From a bacterium (GTDB lineage: Bacteria > Electryoneota > RPQS01), in NCBI GenBank assembly GCA_023382385.1, contig JAHDVH010000003.1, positions 1 through 64,000 of the forward strand: a stretch of DNA of 64,000 nt, given 5' to 3'. Every line of letters begins with the position of its first letter. Position 1 is the stretch's first letter. Below are positions 35,512 to 44,906 of this stretch, in pieces. The notes below the pieces were generated by a model. The model worked only from the letters and a program-made list of their open reading frames with translations, had not been told where the DNA came from and did not search any database. The position numbers were made by a program, and so were the translations under genes.

Positions 35512-36650
35512 CGCGGCACCCGTTCCGCGTATTGCTCGAGGATGCCTCCGGAAGCGGCGCACGCAGAGCCGTATTGTCAACTGAACACGGCGAGATTCAG
35601 ACTCCGCACTTCTTCCCCGTCGGTACGCTCGGCGTCGTCAAGACGATTTCGCCGCGCGAACTCGTTGAAGCCAATGTGCAGGCGATTCTCGCAAACAGCT
35701 ATCATCTCTATCTCCGTCCCGGACTCGACATTCTGAAGCAGGCGGGCGGGTTGCACAAATTCATGCGCTGGGAACGGCCGATCCTCACGGACTCCGGCGG
35801 ATTTCAAGTCTTCTCGCTCGCTGAAATTCGTAAAGTGCACAGTGACGGTGTGCGCTTCCAGTCCCATTTGGACGGCAGCTATCATGAGTTCACTCCCGAA
35901 TCGGTCGTGAACATTCAACGGCACATCGGCAGCGACATCATGATGGTGCTCGATCTGTGTCCACCCTATCCGTGCTCGCATGGACAGGCGGACGAATGGA
36001 ATCGGCTGACCGTTCAGTGGGCAAAGCAAGCGCTGGTTGCCGAAGCCGAGCAGCCACTTCTGTATGAACATCGGCAGAACCTCTGGGGCATTGTGCAAGG
36101 CTCGACCTATCCCGACTTGCGCAAAGAGTCCGCTGCGGCCCTTCTTGATCTGGATTTCCCCGGATATGCTATTGGCGGCATGGCAGTCGGCGAGCCGAAG
36201 AGCGTTTTTCACGATCTCGTTCCGTTCACGACCGAGCTGCTGCCGAATCACAAGCCGCGCTATCTGATGGGCGTGGGATTTCCCGAAGATCTGCTGCGCT
36301 GCGTGTCGTGGGGCATTGACTTCTTCGATTGTGTTCTACCCACAAGAAACGGACGTAACGGCTGTGCGTTCACGTGGAACGGGCGTGTGATCGTCAAAAC
36401 TGCACGCCACAAGCAGGAATTTCTGCCGCTCGATGAGCAATGTTCCTGTTATACGTGCACGACTTTCGACCGTGCCTACCTTCGTCATCTATTTGTGTGC
36501 GATGAAATGTTGAGCCTCAGGCTCATTTCTTTGCACAATGTCCACTTTTATCAAGACCTGATGCGGCAAATCCGCGTACATCTCGAGGCCGGCGACTTCT
36601 CTCCGTGGATGAATCGCGTGCTGCCGCAAATTGAACAAAGAGATTCCTAA
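35499..36650 (+). CDS. tgt: tRNA-guanine transglycosylase
   Basis: A 383-residue enzyme that exchanges guanine-34 for a queuine precursor in tRNAs with GUN anticodons. Substrate motif '[13 protein letters not shown]', nucleophile Asp in '[13 protein letters not shown]', and zinc site 'CSCYTC...HLFVCDE...SLHN'. The GTG at 35499 is preferred; the frame opens further upstream (TTG 35430), but that would overlap the previous gene by 82 bases and add non-conserved residues. tgt-yajC is a conserved neighbourhood. Confidence 0.95.
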   Translation: MAELTRHPFRVLLEDASGSGARRAVLSTEHGEIQTPHFFPVGTLGVVKTISPRELVEANVQAILANSYHLYLRPGLDILKQAGGLHKFMRWERPILTDSGGFQVFSLAEIRKVHSDGVRFQSHLDGSYHEFTPESVVNIQRHIGSDIMMVLDLCPPYPCSHGQADEWNRLTVQWAKQALVAEAEQPLLYEHRQNLWGIVQGSTYPDLRKESAAALLDLDFPGYAIGGMAVGEPKSVFHDLVPFTTELLPNHKPRYLMGVGFPEDLLRCVSWGIDFFDCVLPTRNGRNGCAFTWNGRVIVKTARHKQEFLPLDEQCSCYTCTTFDRAYLRHLFVCDEMLSLRLISLHNVHFYQDLMRQIRVHLEAGDFSPWMNRVLPQIEQRDS

Positions 36651-36662
36651 ACCGGAGGCAAA

Positions 36663-36995
36663 ATGCCTGAATTCTCCCTCTCCCCTGTCTTCTTCACTCT
36701 GCTGCAAGCCGACGGCGCGCAGCAGCCCCCCAGCATGATTGGAACTCTGCTGCCCTTCGCGCTGATTATTGTCGTAATGTATTTCCTGATGATCCGCCCC
36801 CAGCAGAAGCGTCAGAAACAGCATGCCGCCATGCTTTCCGCACTCAAGAGCGGCGACGAAGTCGTCACATCGGGTGGCCTCTTCGGAACGATTGTCGGTA
36901 TCGACGACAAGGACGGCACGATGTGGCTGAAGATCGCCAATGACGTCAAAGTCAAAGTGGACCGATCCGCCGTGGCAAGAGTTACCTCTGTCTGA
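36663..36995 (+). CDS. yajC: preprotein translocase subunit YajC
   Basis: A 110-residue single-span inner-membrane protein. The membrane segment ('LPFALIIVVMYFLMI', about 27-43) is followed by the typical 'RPQQKRQKQH' and the YajC core 'LKSGDEVVTSGGLFGTIVGI'. It associates with SecDF. GGAGG lies six to eight bases before the ATG, and the gene is 12 bases after tgt. Confidence 0.95.
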   Translation: MPEFSLSPVFFTLLQADGAQQPPSMIGTLLPFALIIVVMYFLMIRPQQKRQKQHAAMLSALKSGDEVVTSGGLFGTIVGIDDKDGTMWLKIANDVKVKVDRSAVARVTSV

Positions 36996-37024
36996 AGTTA
37001 AGCGGCAGACACTGCAACGAAATC

Positions 37025-37567
37025 ATGGAAAAGCCATACGATGAGAATACCGCCGCGCATAAGGTGATCATTTACGGTCATCCTACTTTGCGCAGGCGTG
37101 CGGATGTGATTACGGAGTTCGATGACGAACTCCGCGCCTTTGCGCGCGAGATGTTTGCCACGATGGAAGAGTATGACGGCATCGGACTCGCCGCTCCGCA
37201 AGTGGATCGCTCGGTGCGGCTCCTCGTGGTCGGCGTGCCGGAAGAGGAAAGCGACGACAAGTTCTATATGGCTGTCGTGAATCCCGTGATTACCGAGTCC
37301 TCGGACTCGTGGGACTTTGAAGAAGGGTGTCTCTCTATCCCCGATATTCGCGACACCGTGACTCGGCCTTTGAACATCACGATGGAATATGACACGTTGA
37401 CCGGAGAGCACAAGACACTGAAAGCCTCAGGCATGCTTGCTCGGGTTCTCCAGCATGAGATTGATCATCTGAACGGCGTGCTTTTTATTGACCACCTCTC
37501 GCCCATACGGCGCGGATTACTGAACGGCAGATTGAAACGGCTTGAACGCGAATCGCAGGAGTCGTAG
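37025..37567 (+). CDS. def: peptide deformylase
   Basis: A 180-residue metalloenzyme that removes the N-formyl group from new proteins. All three family motifs are present: 'GIGLAAPQVD', 'EEGCLSIPD' and 'QHEIDHLNG' (the Cys and two His metal ligands, and Glu). Length is normal. Two bases separate it from fmt. Confidence 0.97.
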   Translation: MEKPYDENTAAHKVIIYGHPTLRRRADVITEFDDELRAFAREMFATMEEYDGIGLAAPQVDRSVRLLVVGVPEEESDDKFYMAVVNPVITESSDSWDFEEGCLSIPDIRDTVTRPLNITMEYDTLTGEHKTLKASGMLARVLQHEIDHLNGVLFIDHLSPIRRGLLNGRLKRLERESQES

Positions 37568-37569
37568 CC

Positions 37570-38493
37570 TTGCGCGTCGTCTTCTGCGGCAATCCGGAGT
37601 TCGCGCTGCCGACGCTCGAAGCATTGCTCGTGAGCCGGCATGACGTGGTGGCGGTAGTCACCAGCCCGGATCAGCCGCAGGGGCGTGGGCGCAGACTCGC
37701 ACCGATGCCGGTCAAGAGCTTCGCCGAACAGCGCGCACTGCGCGTTCTATCACCGGCGAAACTGAAAGACAAGGACTTTCTCGAATCGCTGCGTGAGTTA
37801 CGGCCCGATGCGCTCGTCGTTGTCGCGTTCCGCATTCTTCCGCGCGAGATGTTCTCGCTGCCACGCTGGGGAGCGCTGAATGTTCACCCAAGTCTTCTCC
37901 CGAAGTTTCGAGGTCCTGCTCCAATTCAGTGGACGCTCCTCAGGGGAGAAACAGAAACCGGCGTCACCATCATCCGCCTTACCGAAGAGATTGACGGCGG
38001 TGGAATGCTTGCGCAGCAGCGAACGCCCGTCCAGCCGTATGAGAACTTCGGTGCTCTGCATGATCGACTCTCAATCATGGGCGCAGGCATGCTGGTGGAG
38101 GTGTTAGATAAACTGGACGCGGGTGAGGCGGTTGAACCGCTTCCTCAGGATGACTCTCTTGCCACTCCGGCAAGAAAACTCAAGTCTGAGGATTTCCAGT
38201 TAGATTTCCGCCAGCCTGCACGAGATATTATCAACAAGATTCGCGCGCTAAGCCCAAGTCCTGGAGCCGTGGCACAATACGGGTATTATTCTGTAAAGGT
38301 GCTTGATGCGGAGGCCGACGGGGAAGTATCCCCCATGCAGCCCGGCCAAGTTAAGCACAATCAAGTAGCTATCTGGGTGGGAACAGCGGACGCACCGCTT
38401 CAGTTTAAGACTGTGAAACCGCCCGGCAAGCGTGAAATGAGCGTCGCCGACTATTTGCGCGGACGCCCGCAGTTGCCGGACTGCTTCTACTAA
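37570..38493 (+). CDS. fmt: methionyl-tRNA formyltransferase
   Basis: A 307-residue enzyme that formylates initiator Met-tRNA. N-terminal 'RVVFCGNPEFALPTLEALL' and the catalytic/folate region 'NVHPSLLPKFRGPAPIQWTLLRGE' with conserved Asn, His and a later Asp ('EEIDGG'). A C-terminal OB-like domain follows. The start is TTG two bases after the def stop; def-fmt is a classic pair. Confidence 0.96.
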   Translation: MRVVFCGNPEFALPTLEALLVSRHDVVAVVTSPDQPQGRGRRLAPMPVKSFAEQRALRVLSPAKLKDKDFLESLRELRPDALVVVAFRILPREMFSLPRWGALNVHPSLLPKFRGPAPIQWTLLRGETETGVTIIRLTEEIDGGGMLAQQRTPVQPYENFGALHDRLSIMGAGMLVEVLDKLDAGEAVEPLPQDDSLATPARKLKSEDFQLDFRQPARDIINKIRALSPSPGAVAQYGYYSVKVLDAEADGEVSPMQPGQVKHNQVAIWVGTADAPLQFKTVKPPGKREMSVADYLRGRPQLPDCFY

Positions 38494-38515
38494 CCATTGG
38501 AGACACACAAGACAC

Positions 38516-39205
38516 ATGTTCCCGTTCATGTTTGATTGGACGATGATTCTGATTCTTCCTGCCTTAGGGTTGGCCCTTTGGGCGCAGTCCAAGGTGAAGG
38601 GAACCTACCGCAAGTTCAGCGAAGTTCGGTCGCGCTTGGGCATGACTGGTCAGCAGGTCGCCCGCCGCATTCTCGATCAGAATGGTTTGCACGACGTGCC
38701 CGTCGAACCTGTTGCAGGTGAGCTGACGGATCACTATCACCCCGGTGAGCGCAAGATTCGCCTTTCGGAAGGCATCTACGGCTCTACCAGTTTGGCTGCT
38801 CTTGCGGTGGCCGCCCACGAAGTCGGACACGCGATTCAGCACAAGACCGGCTACCAGGCAATGACGTGGCGCGCCTCGCTGGTGCCTGTGGCCAACATTG
38901 GCAGCATGGCAGCCATACCGCTCTTCTTCATCGGGATGCTCGTGCCTGCGTTTACGTGGCTGATGGATTTGGGAATCATCTTCTTTGCCGGAGCAGTGCT
39001 CTTCCATTTGGTCACATTGCCAGTCGAGTTTGACGCGTCGCGCCGTGCCGTCGCCATTCTTGGTAACGGCAGCTTCTTGGCGCCCGATGAAGTTCAAGGG
39101 GCCAAGCGCGTGCTCGATGCTGCGGCTTGGACCTATGTCGCCGCCGCGACGATGGCTCTGCTGCAGATGGTTCGTCTGATTATCCTGCGCAACAGCCGTG
39201 AATAA
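38516..39205 (+). CDS. neutral zinc metallopeptidase (YugP family)
   Basis: 229 residues: an N-terminal membrane segment (about 6-22), a periplasmic or cytosolic face carrying 'HEVGHAIQH' (HExxH), two or three further membrane segments (about 125-165), the third zinc ligand region 'LPVEFDASRRA', and a C-terminal hydrophobic helix. It matches the Zn_peptidase_2/YugP family of membrane metallopeptidases, whose substrates are unknown. Last gene of the prfA run; a terminator follows. Confidence 0.9.
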   Translation: MFPFMFDWTMILILPALGLALWAQSKVKGTYRKFSEVRSRLGMTGQQVARRILDQNGLHDVPVEPVAGELTDHYHPGERKIRLSEGIYGSTSLAALAVAAHEVGHAIQHKTGYQAMTWRASLVPVANIGSMAAIPLFFIGMLVPAFTWLMDLGIIFFAGAVLFHLVTLPVEFDASRRAVAILGNGSFLAPDEVQGAKRVLDAAAWTYVAAATMALLQMVRLIILRNSRE

Positions 39206-39236
39206 GCTACGCCTTTTAGCTGCTTTCCTTTCAACA

Positions 39237-39270
39237 AAGCGCGTGCTCATCCGAGCACGCGCTTCTTTAT
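39237..39270 (+). terminator. rho-independent terminator of the prfA-YugP run
   Basis: AAGCGCGTGCTC, loop ATCC, GAGCACGCGCTT (12-bp perfect stem), then CTTTAT. It lies 31 bases after the metallopeptidase stop. Confidence 0.8.
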
Positions 39271-39435
39271 ATCCCCTTTTCTATCGGCTCTTCCTTGAAG
39301 GGATTCTGTCCCTCAAACGCCATTGGTAAGTCATCCTACTGGCGGCATATGCACCCCCCGCTCTTTCTTACCCTTCTTCTACCATGCGGACTGCGGCTGT
39401 AGCACAGATATCCTCTTACTAACCTCAATTTGCCC

Positions 39436-39494
39436 AAATGTTTACAACATTTTTACAAAAACTACTTGACTTTTCGTAAATATTGTATTATATT
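39436..39494 (+). promoter_or_regulatory. near-consensus orphan promoter with upstream palindrome
   Basis: TTGACT (39466-39471), a 17-base spacer and TATATT (39489-39494), one of the best promoters in the window. The perfect inverted repeat AAATGTT-TAC-AACATTT (39436-39452) ends 13 bases before the -35, a position suited to an activator. Transcription would start near 39501 and run into the antisense strand of the giant gene's 3' end. No sensible gene lies downstream on this strand. Confidence 0.6.
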
Positions 39495-39572
39495 AGCACC
39501 ATGTAACCGACAAGGCAAAAGTTGGCGAACTATCGTCAGCCCAAAACATCCGAAGCCTCACCACCACCCCCA

Positions 39573-39606
39573 CAAAAAGAAACGGCGACCCGTTGCCGAG
39601 CCGCCG
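39573..39606 (-). terminator. probable terminator of the giant exoprotein gene
   Basis: Minus strand CGGCG (39606-39602), a 14-base loop with some inner pairing, CGCCG (39587-39583), then TTTCTTTTTG. It starts 22 bases after the stop. The stem is short, hence moderate confidence. Confidence 0.5.
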
Positions 39607-39627
39607 CCCTAGACCTCAAAACTCCCG

Positions 39628-42600
39628 CTACTTCATCAACACCATCTTCTTCGTCTCCACAAAGCTCCCGCTTTCCAGACGATAGAGATACACTCCCGAC
39701 GGCAGCCCGCCAAAGTCCAGTCCAATCTCGTGCACACCCGCAGTCAATCGCTCTCCGCGTAGCGGGGCGGCAACTTCCTGACCCAACACATTGTAGATCC
39801 GTAATGTCGTAAGAGCAGCTTCCGGCAATTCAAATCGAACTTGCGTTGACGGATTGAACGGATTCGGATAATTCTGATACAGCTGGAATTCCATCGGCAT
39901 CGCCACAGGAGGCTCTTCCGCAGGAAGGGCGCGCACCAGTGTCAGCGGCAGGACAACCGAACTGTCCGTTGAGTTGTTCTGAACGATTATGTCCACCCGA
40001 TATTCGAGATCGCGCAGGTTCGTCGGATTCACCGTTACGGAGACATCGCGCGTGCTGTGCGGCAGCACGGACTGATTCAGCGGCGTAATCCCGATCCACG
40101 TCCGGTCAAACTTCAGTTGCCGCATCTCCAAGCGGTCGCCTTGCGAATTCTGGAATATGCCTCCAAATACTGTCAACATACTGTTCCAGTTCGACGTGAT
40201 GTCACATCCGCCCGCCCGATCACCCGCCTCGTCCACCAGCTCGCTCACGAACGACACCGCACCGGTAATCGGATGGATCTTACTGACCAGCGTCCCACCT
40301 TGCGGGGTCACGTGGAAGACATACAGCTTGTATCCGTCCGGATCCTCCGGATACCACGCCAGACCGTTCTTATAAAGAGAATTTTCAAACCGGTGTATCT
40401 GCTCGCCGTTGCGATTGATGCAATAGATCGCCGTGCTATAATCGGAAACCCAGAACTGATCCAATTGCGGATCGTAGGCGATGCAGCGCGCCGGACTGAC
40501 CTGTGAAACCGGAACCGTCGCCCGAATCGTTCCTGAATGGTCCACTCCCTGCAATTCATGCAAACCGTCCGTGCTGCCGTAGATATACTGCCCATCAAAC
40601 GCCAAATCGTAGTATCCAAACTGCGTTGTCGTGGGCTGTTCGACCGCTCCGGTATAATTGCCTTGCAAATCATAATAGTAGAAGTAATTGGGGCCCGTAG
40701 GACCGGAACCTCCACTGACCACCCAACGGTCCCCGTCAAATGCGCACCCGAGAATCTGCGCGTCACCCGTCGCCTGTGTCACATTGTTCTGCGAAAGCGT
40801 CGCCCACAGGCCGCGCTCGCCGTTTTCGGCGTGATACTCCGTCCGAATATGAAAGTCGAGCAGTCCGTTGCCGTCATTCTGAATGATGAACGTCTGCTCG
40901 AGCGGATCGCCCGGGAAGTGATACGTCAACTCGCCCACGGACAATTCGATTTCGGGATGCGTCAAGCTGAAATTCGCCAACTCTGTGCTGTCGATCTCGA
41001 CGACGAAGTTCTCATACGTGCCGTCGTTGAACCCGAATTTCGTCGCACGCAACGTATAGGTTCCGATTTCGACATCCACCATCACGTATTGACCCAATGC
41101 GTTCGTCACCGCGTAATCTTCCTCGCCGTCCAGCGTGATGGCGACTCCTTCCAGCGGCAACTCGGTCGCCGCATCGATCACAGTTCCGACAATTTGTCCC
41201 GTGGCAAAGCGCGCATCGGTAGTAATTGTAATTGCACGGTCATTGCCAATGCCGTTCGAGCCGGACGCATTCTGCAGCGCGAAGCGAAGCTGCAAACCGA
41301 CAAGGCTGCGCGGAGCCTGAATCCCGATCGTTTCGCCAGCCGTCTCCCAGTTGTCCTGATTGAGCGACTGCGCGTTGTCATACATAAAGATGATGATGCC
41401 GTTACCGTCGTTGGTTTGATAGTGCTGCGGGTCAAGCAGAATCACCTGAAAATCAATCGGTGAACTCTGCGCAAAAGCTCCGACTGCATTCCACTGAACA
41501 ATGAAACGATTGTTGGCTTGATCAAAATAATAGTAAACACCGTCGCCGGTTCCGTTCGTCTTCAAATCGTCCCAGAACGGTGCGAGCATGGCATCCGGCG
41601 CCTGAGTCCCCGGGATCGGATAATTTCGGAACATGTCCAAATGAGCCTGATCTCCAAATGCAGCCCAACCGTTTGAGCATATCGTCAAAGTGTCGTACGT
41701 TTCGCCGTAAAACGTGAAATCAAACGGCAGAGCGACCGCGTCGGAATTGGTTATTCCACTGGGTGACTGCTCACCCGGGTCGGCGCTGGCGCGCGTCAAT
41801 CGCGTGCCTATTGCGGCAATGTTCGTCCAATTGTAAGGACGGCTGAACTCATATTCCGTATCGATGTTATCATAGGCAAAATAACCGTAGGCGTCCGGTC
41901 CGGTCGGGTCGCTTTGCGACGCGATGCCGATGGGAATTGCAAGTCCCACCGAATCCACAAACCCCGCAGGCGTCTGGAGAATTACGACCATGTTCGCCAG
42001 ACTTCCGGGATAGGTTACGGAGTTTGCGCGCACTTCAAAATCCGTCACTCCGCTGGTGGCCGTGCCTCCGACCGCAATGTTGCCGAATGTTCCCGTGCCG
42101 TCTGTAATCGAAAGCAGACTGTAGCGCGAAACGAGCGTTGCCGAGACATTGTTCATCGCCAAGCCGCCAACGTTGCGTACTGTAATGCGCAGATTGGCGA
42201 CCTCACCGGGATCCAGGCGTCCGTTGTTGTTCCCACCAGAAATCGTGGAACTGACGTAAACCGCACTTCCAGCTTGAATGGTGACTTCCACAGTGCTGAA
42301 TGCCGTCCCGCTCGATGTGGTCACCTGAAACGTTAACTTAGCCGTTTCCAAATGCCGCATGCTATTTGACAAAGAGATGCGGAACGGCTGATTGCCAGCC
42401 GCCTGCTGACCGGATGCTATATTGGGATAGGTCGCGTTACCGTTGACTACGGTGACGTCCGGATTGTCGCACGTCAAGACTGCCGTCACAGAGCGGGCGG
42501 TATCGGCGATCCCGAAATTCCGCAGTGTGACGTTCAGGTCAATGGTCTCACCCGGATTCAGATTGCCGTCGTTATTGCCAGACGTTCCACCCTGCGCGTC

Positions 42601-44592
42601 GTCATCTACACTATAAGACTGCACAGTTACCATTTCGTTGGCGTTGACGCAAGCGATATCGGCAAGAAACGGTTTGTGATTGCGCTTCGATACGGTCAAC
42701 GTCATTGTGCCCGGCGTATTCACTGTCACGGGGATATCGGCAAAGCCGCCGGCGTCCGTAAAGGTTCTGGCGAACGTCTCGCCGTCCTTGATGATGACCA
42801 CCAGCGCATCCGCAATCGGAGCCTGAGTGGCCGCATTGACGACCTGTGGGCGCACCCGGCGTGCCCCGACGTTAACCGTTCCCGGATAAGTAACGCTCAT
42901 GACCACAGGAATATCCGTCCACATGGAGATCGCAGGATCGCCCATCAAGTTGTTCCACCATGCGAACTGGGCGCCGAAACCGCTTCCGGGGAACGAGCGC
43001 AACAGCTCGACTTTGGCTCCCGACAGCGCGGGGCCGATGTAACGAACGCCGAGATTCGCGATATTGTAAACTAAGCCACCGGCAACTGTGTTGTTAAACG
43101 GAACATGTGTATTGAACGTCGCAGTGCCGATTCCGCAGATTCCGCCTTTCGGCGATGTCACCGTGCCCGCCAACAGCCAAGACTCATTCAGGCCAAGCCC
43201 TTGATCAAAGTCACCTGAGCCGCAGGTAATTGTCAGTGCGACCGGCAATTTGGCAGACGGCGCCATCGCAGATGCGGCACTGTTGTCCATTTCGCCGACT
43301 ACGGTTCCTCTCCAGAGGAAATACGTCACGCCTTCAGTCAGACGCTCGCCAATCAGCGAATTGCTGACATTGTTGGAGTGCGTCGCGACCGTCGGATTCG
43401 TAATACCGGTGTAGTTGCGGAACATGTCCGCCGCCCAAAGCATCAGAATCTCGTTCGAGCTGACGTTGTTCGCCGTTCCGGCATACAGGAATGCGCGGGT
43501 AAACCACGACGGGTCATCCATGAACGGCGTGCGCTCATAGAGCATGATCTTATTGTGAATCTTGGCGAAGTCCGTCGAACTGTTGGCTGAAAGCCTGCCT
43601 ACCGAAATCTCTTCGTAGTCATCGTTGCCTTCAAGATCGGCGAAATAGTGATCATACTTGCCGCTCGGCCCCGTGTTCGTGGGAATCGCGAAATTGCCAT
43701 CGTGGTCACCCATGATGCAGGCATACTCCAGCGGCGGATTCCAATTCGCGTAGGCCGACTGAAGGAAGCTGCGAACCGATGCGGAGTTCCAGTTGTTGCG
43801 GGCTTCAATGGTCACCGTAAAGCCCAGCCGGCGACGCCAACTGGCTAAGGAATCAGCCCACTGAAGTCCAGTCGAGTTATCGCGGCAAAGAATGGCGTAA
43901 CTTCCCGGCGCGTAATCCACGTCGTCCAACGCGCTGTCGTCGAGATTTTCAATCAAGTGCTGATACATGGATGCCCACGCACCACTCGGCCGGCGTGTGC
44001 GATGAATCTCGTTATACCCAGGTGTGTCATTCGCAACCAGATCCACGGAAATATTGTCGTAGTAGCGCACCTGCCGCGTGACAGGATTAACCTGAACCGG
44101 ATACAGCGTAACCGTGACAACCCGAAAGTCGCGGAAGATAGCGGGCTCGCTCATCACTGCAATTGCGGGCGGATACCACGCGTCCACGCCGTAGACGGAC
44201 GGAGTCTTAAGTGGCGCGCCCCACGTGACCTGATCCTCGCGCCGCACGGGGACGGGATAGAAATCGCGGTCTTCAGTGAACTCGGCTGAATTGACCACTA
44301 ACTCGACCGATCCCGTATTCGGAATACGGTAAATGCGCGTCACGTGCGGAATCGCCGGATAGCCCTCATCCACTATGATCCGCTCACCGGGAATGTCCAC
44401 AGACGAATAGCGCTGCCCGTCGATGAGCGCGGAATGAACCTCAAACTCAGCATTCTCCCAGCGAATGGCCGTAAACTCCGGACCGAGCGTCGAAACGCTC
44501 AGATACGGAGAACCTTCCGCCGCGGCGAAAGCGACCGATGCGCTGACCAATATGAGTGTGAGAAGCGTGAACCGTGCAAAGATGCGATTCAT
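39628..44592 (-). CDS. giant secreted gingipain-like (C25) protein with sorting domain
   Basis: About 1,654 residues. Order: signal peptide (1-24), propeptide-like beta region, a C25 (gingipain) peptidase-like domain (about 240-560), several CARDB/Ig-like modules (about 590-930), a PA14/nidogen-like region, a carboxypeptidase-regulatory-like repeat ('GTVIDAATELPLEGVAI'), a beta-propeller-like stretch, and a C-terminal type A sorting domain ('YQNYPNPFNPST' to the end). The catalytic Cys457 is in 'TITCGSGDFD', but the Gly-His-Gly position reads 'FLWRGT' with Arg428, so classical activity is doubtful. The ATG at 44592 has GGAGGG four bases upstream; the frame opens 70 codons earlier without a signal peptide there. 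Confidence 0.85.
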   Translation of the reverse strand: MNRIFARFTLLTLILVSASVAFAAAEGSPYLSVSTLGPEFTAIRWENAEFEVHSALIDGQRYSSVDIPGERIIVDEGYPAIPHVTRIYRIPNTGSVELVVNSAEFTEDRDFYPVPVRREDQVTWGAPLKTPSVYGVDAWYPPAIAVMSEPAIFRDFRVVTVTLYPVQVNPVTRQVRYYDNISVDLVANDTPGYNEIHRTRRPSGAWASMYQHLIENLDDSALDDVDYAPGSYAILCRDNSTGLQWADSLASWRRRLGFTVTIEARNNWNSASVRSFLQSAYANWNPPLEYACIMGDHDGNFAIPTNTGPSGKYDHYFADLEGNDDYEEISVGRLSANSSTDFAKIHNKIMLYERTPFMDDPSWFTRAFLYAGTANNVSSNEILMLWAADMFRNYTGITNPTVATHSNNVSNSLIGERLTEGVTYFLWRGTVVGEMDNSAASAMAPSAKLPVALTITCGSGDFDQGLGLNESWLLAGTVTSPKGGICGIGTATFNTHVPFNNTVAGGLVYNIANLGVRYIGPALSGAKVELLRSFPGSGFGAQFAWWNNLMGDPAISMWTDIPVVMSVTYPGTVNVGARRVRPQVVNAATQAPIADALVVIIKDGETFARTFTDAGGFADIPVTVNTPGTMTLTVSKRNHKPFLADIACVNANEMVTVQSYSVDDDAQGGTSGNNDGNLNPGETIDLNVTLRNFGIADTARSVTAVLTCDNPDVTVVNGNATYPNIASGQQAAGNQPFRISLSNSMRHLETAKLTFQVTTSSGTAFSTVEVTIQAGSAVYVSSTISGGNNNGRLDPGEVANLRITVRNVGGLAMNNVSATLVSRYSLLSITDGTGTFGNIAVGGTATSGVTDFEVRANSVTYPGSLANMVVILQTPAGFVDSVGLAIPIGIASQSDPTGPDAYGYFAYDNIDTEYEFSRPYNWTNIAAIGTRLTRASADPGEQSPSGITNSDAVALPFDFTFYGETYDTLTICSNGWAAFGDQAHLDMFRNYPIPGTQAPDAMLAPFWDDLKTNGTGDGVYYYFDQANNRFIVQWNAVGAFAQSSPIDFQVILLDPQHYQTNDGNGIIIFMYDNAQSLNQDNWETAGETIGIQAPRSLVGLQLRFALQNASGSNGIGNDRAITITTDARFATGQIVGTVIDAATELPLEGVAITLDGEEDYAVTNALGQYVMVDVEIGTYTLRATKFGFNDGTYENFVVEIDSTELANFSLTHPEIELSVGELTYHFPGDPLEQTFIIQNDGNGLLDFHIRTEYHAENGERGLWATLSQNNVTQATGDAQILGCAFDGDRWVVSGGSGPTGPNYFYYYDLQGNYTGAVEQPTTTQFGYYDLAFDGQYIYGSTDGLHELQGVDHSGTIRATVPVSQVSPARCIAYDPQLDQFWVSDYSTAIYCINRNGEQIHRFENSLYKNGLAWYPEDPDGYKLYVFHVTPQGGTLVSKIHPITGAVSFVSELVDEAGDRAGGCDITSNWNSMLTVFGGIFQNSQGDRLEMRQLKFDRTWIGITPLNQSVLPHSTRDVSVTVNPTNLRDLEYRVDIIVQNNSTDSSVVLPLTLVRALPAEEPPVAMPMEFQLYQNYPNPFNPSTQVRFELPEAALTTLRIYNVLGQEVAAPLRGERLTAGVHEIGLDFGGLPSGVYLYRLESGSFVETKKMVLMK

Positions 44593-44640
44593 TGGACCCT
44601 CCGAATGCGGACGAACAAAGGTGGATTGGACTGACTGTGA

Positions 44641-44669
44641 AAAATAGACCGATTTTGTCAGGAATGCAA
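44641..44669 (-). promoter_or_regulatory. candidate promoter of the giant exoprotein gene
   Basis: Minus strand TTGCAT (44669-44664), a 17-base spacer and TATTTT (44646-44641). The start would be near 44634 and the leader about 42 bases, containing the GGAGGG ribosome-binding site. Confidence 0.45.
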
Positions 44670-44713
44670 CGGTTTTACTTGAGACTTGAATACTTGGCAA
44701 CGTGCTTTGCAAA

Positions 44714-44735
44714 TGCAGAAAATGCACATTCTGCA
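44714..44735. promoter_or_regulatory. inverted repeat upstream of the giant gene's promoter
   Basis: TGCAGAA, eight bases, TTCTGCA, a perfect 7-bp dyad about 45 bases upstream of the candidate -35 of the giant gene. A regulator-binding site is possible. Confidence 0.35.
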
Positions 44736-44906
44736 ACCAAGTCACATGGAAAAACCGCCACTTTTTGTGACGGCCATGACTTAGATTATTGTTAATTATC
44801 AATATAAAGAATGGTGCGCAAGGACCTGCGGGGGTGTCGAGTCGGGCTTAGTGCAAGTGCTATTCCGGGTTGGTTCTCTGCAAAAGAGGCATTATATTCT
44901 ATGGTG

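Larger units (their letters stand above)
39271..39627. other. intergenic between convergent units, with an orphan promoter
   Basis: 357 bases after the plus-strand terminator and before the stop of the giant minus-strand gene. It holds the palindrome/promoter pair at 39436-39494 and the giant gene's terminator. 39271-39430 shows nothing recognisable. No convincing coding frame with a ribosome-binding site was found. Confidence 0.6.
44593..44906. other. intergenic: upstream region of the giant gene
   Basis: 314 bases between the giant gene's start and the stop of the SDR gene, both on the minus strand. It holds a candidate promoter (44641-44669) and an inverted repeat (44714-44735). An AT-rich segment lies at 44780-44812. 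No terminator for the SDR gene was recognised and no additional gene is supported. Confidence 0.6.

Noticed and set aside
40537-41463. 308-codon open frame antisense to the giant exoprotein gene, and other long antisense frames there
   Set aside because: The sense strand has a signal peptide, recognisable domains and a sorting tail; the antisense frames have no ribosome-binding site and show no family features.
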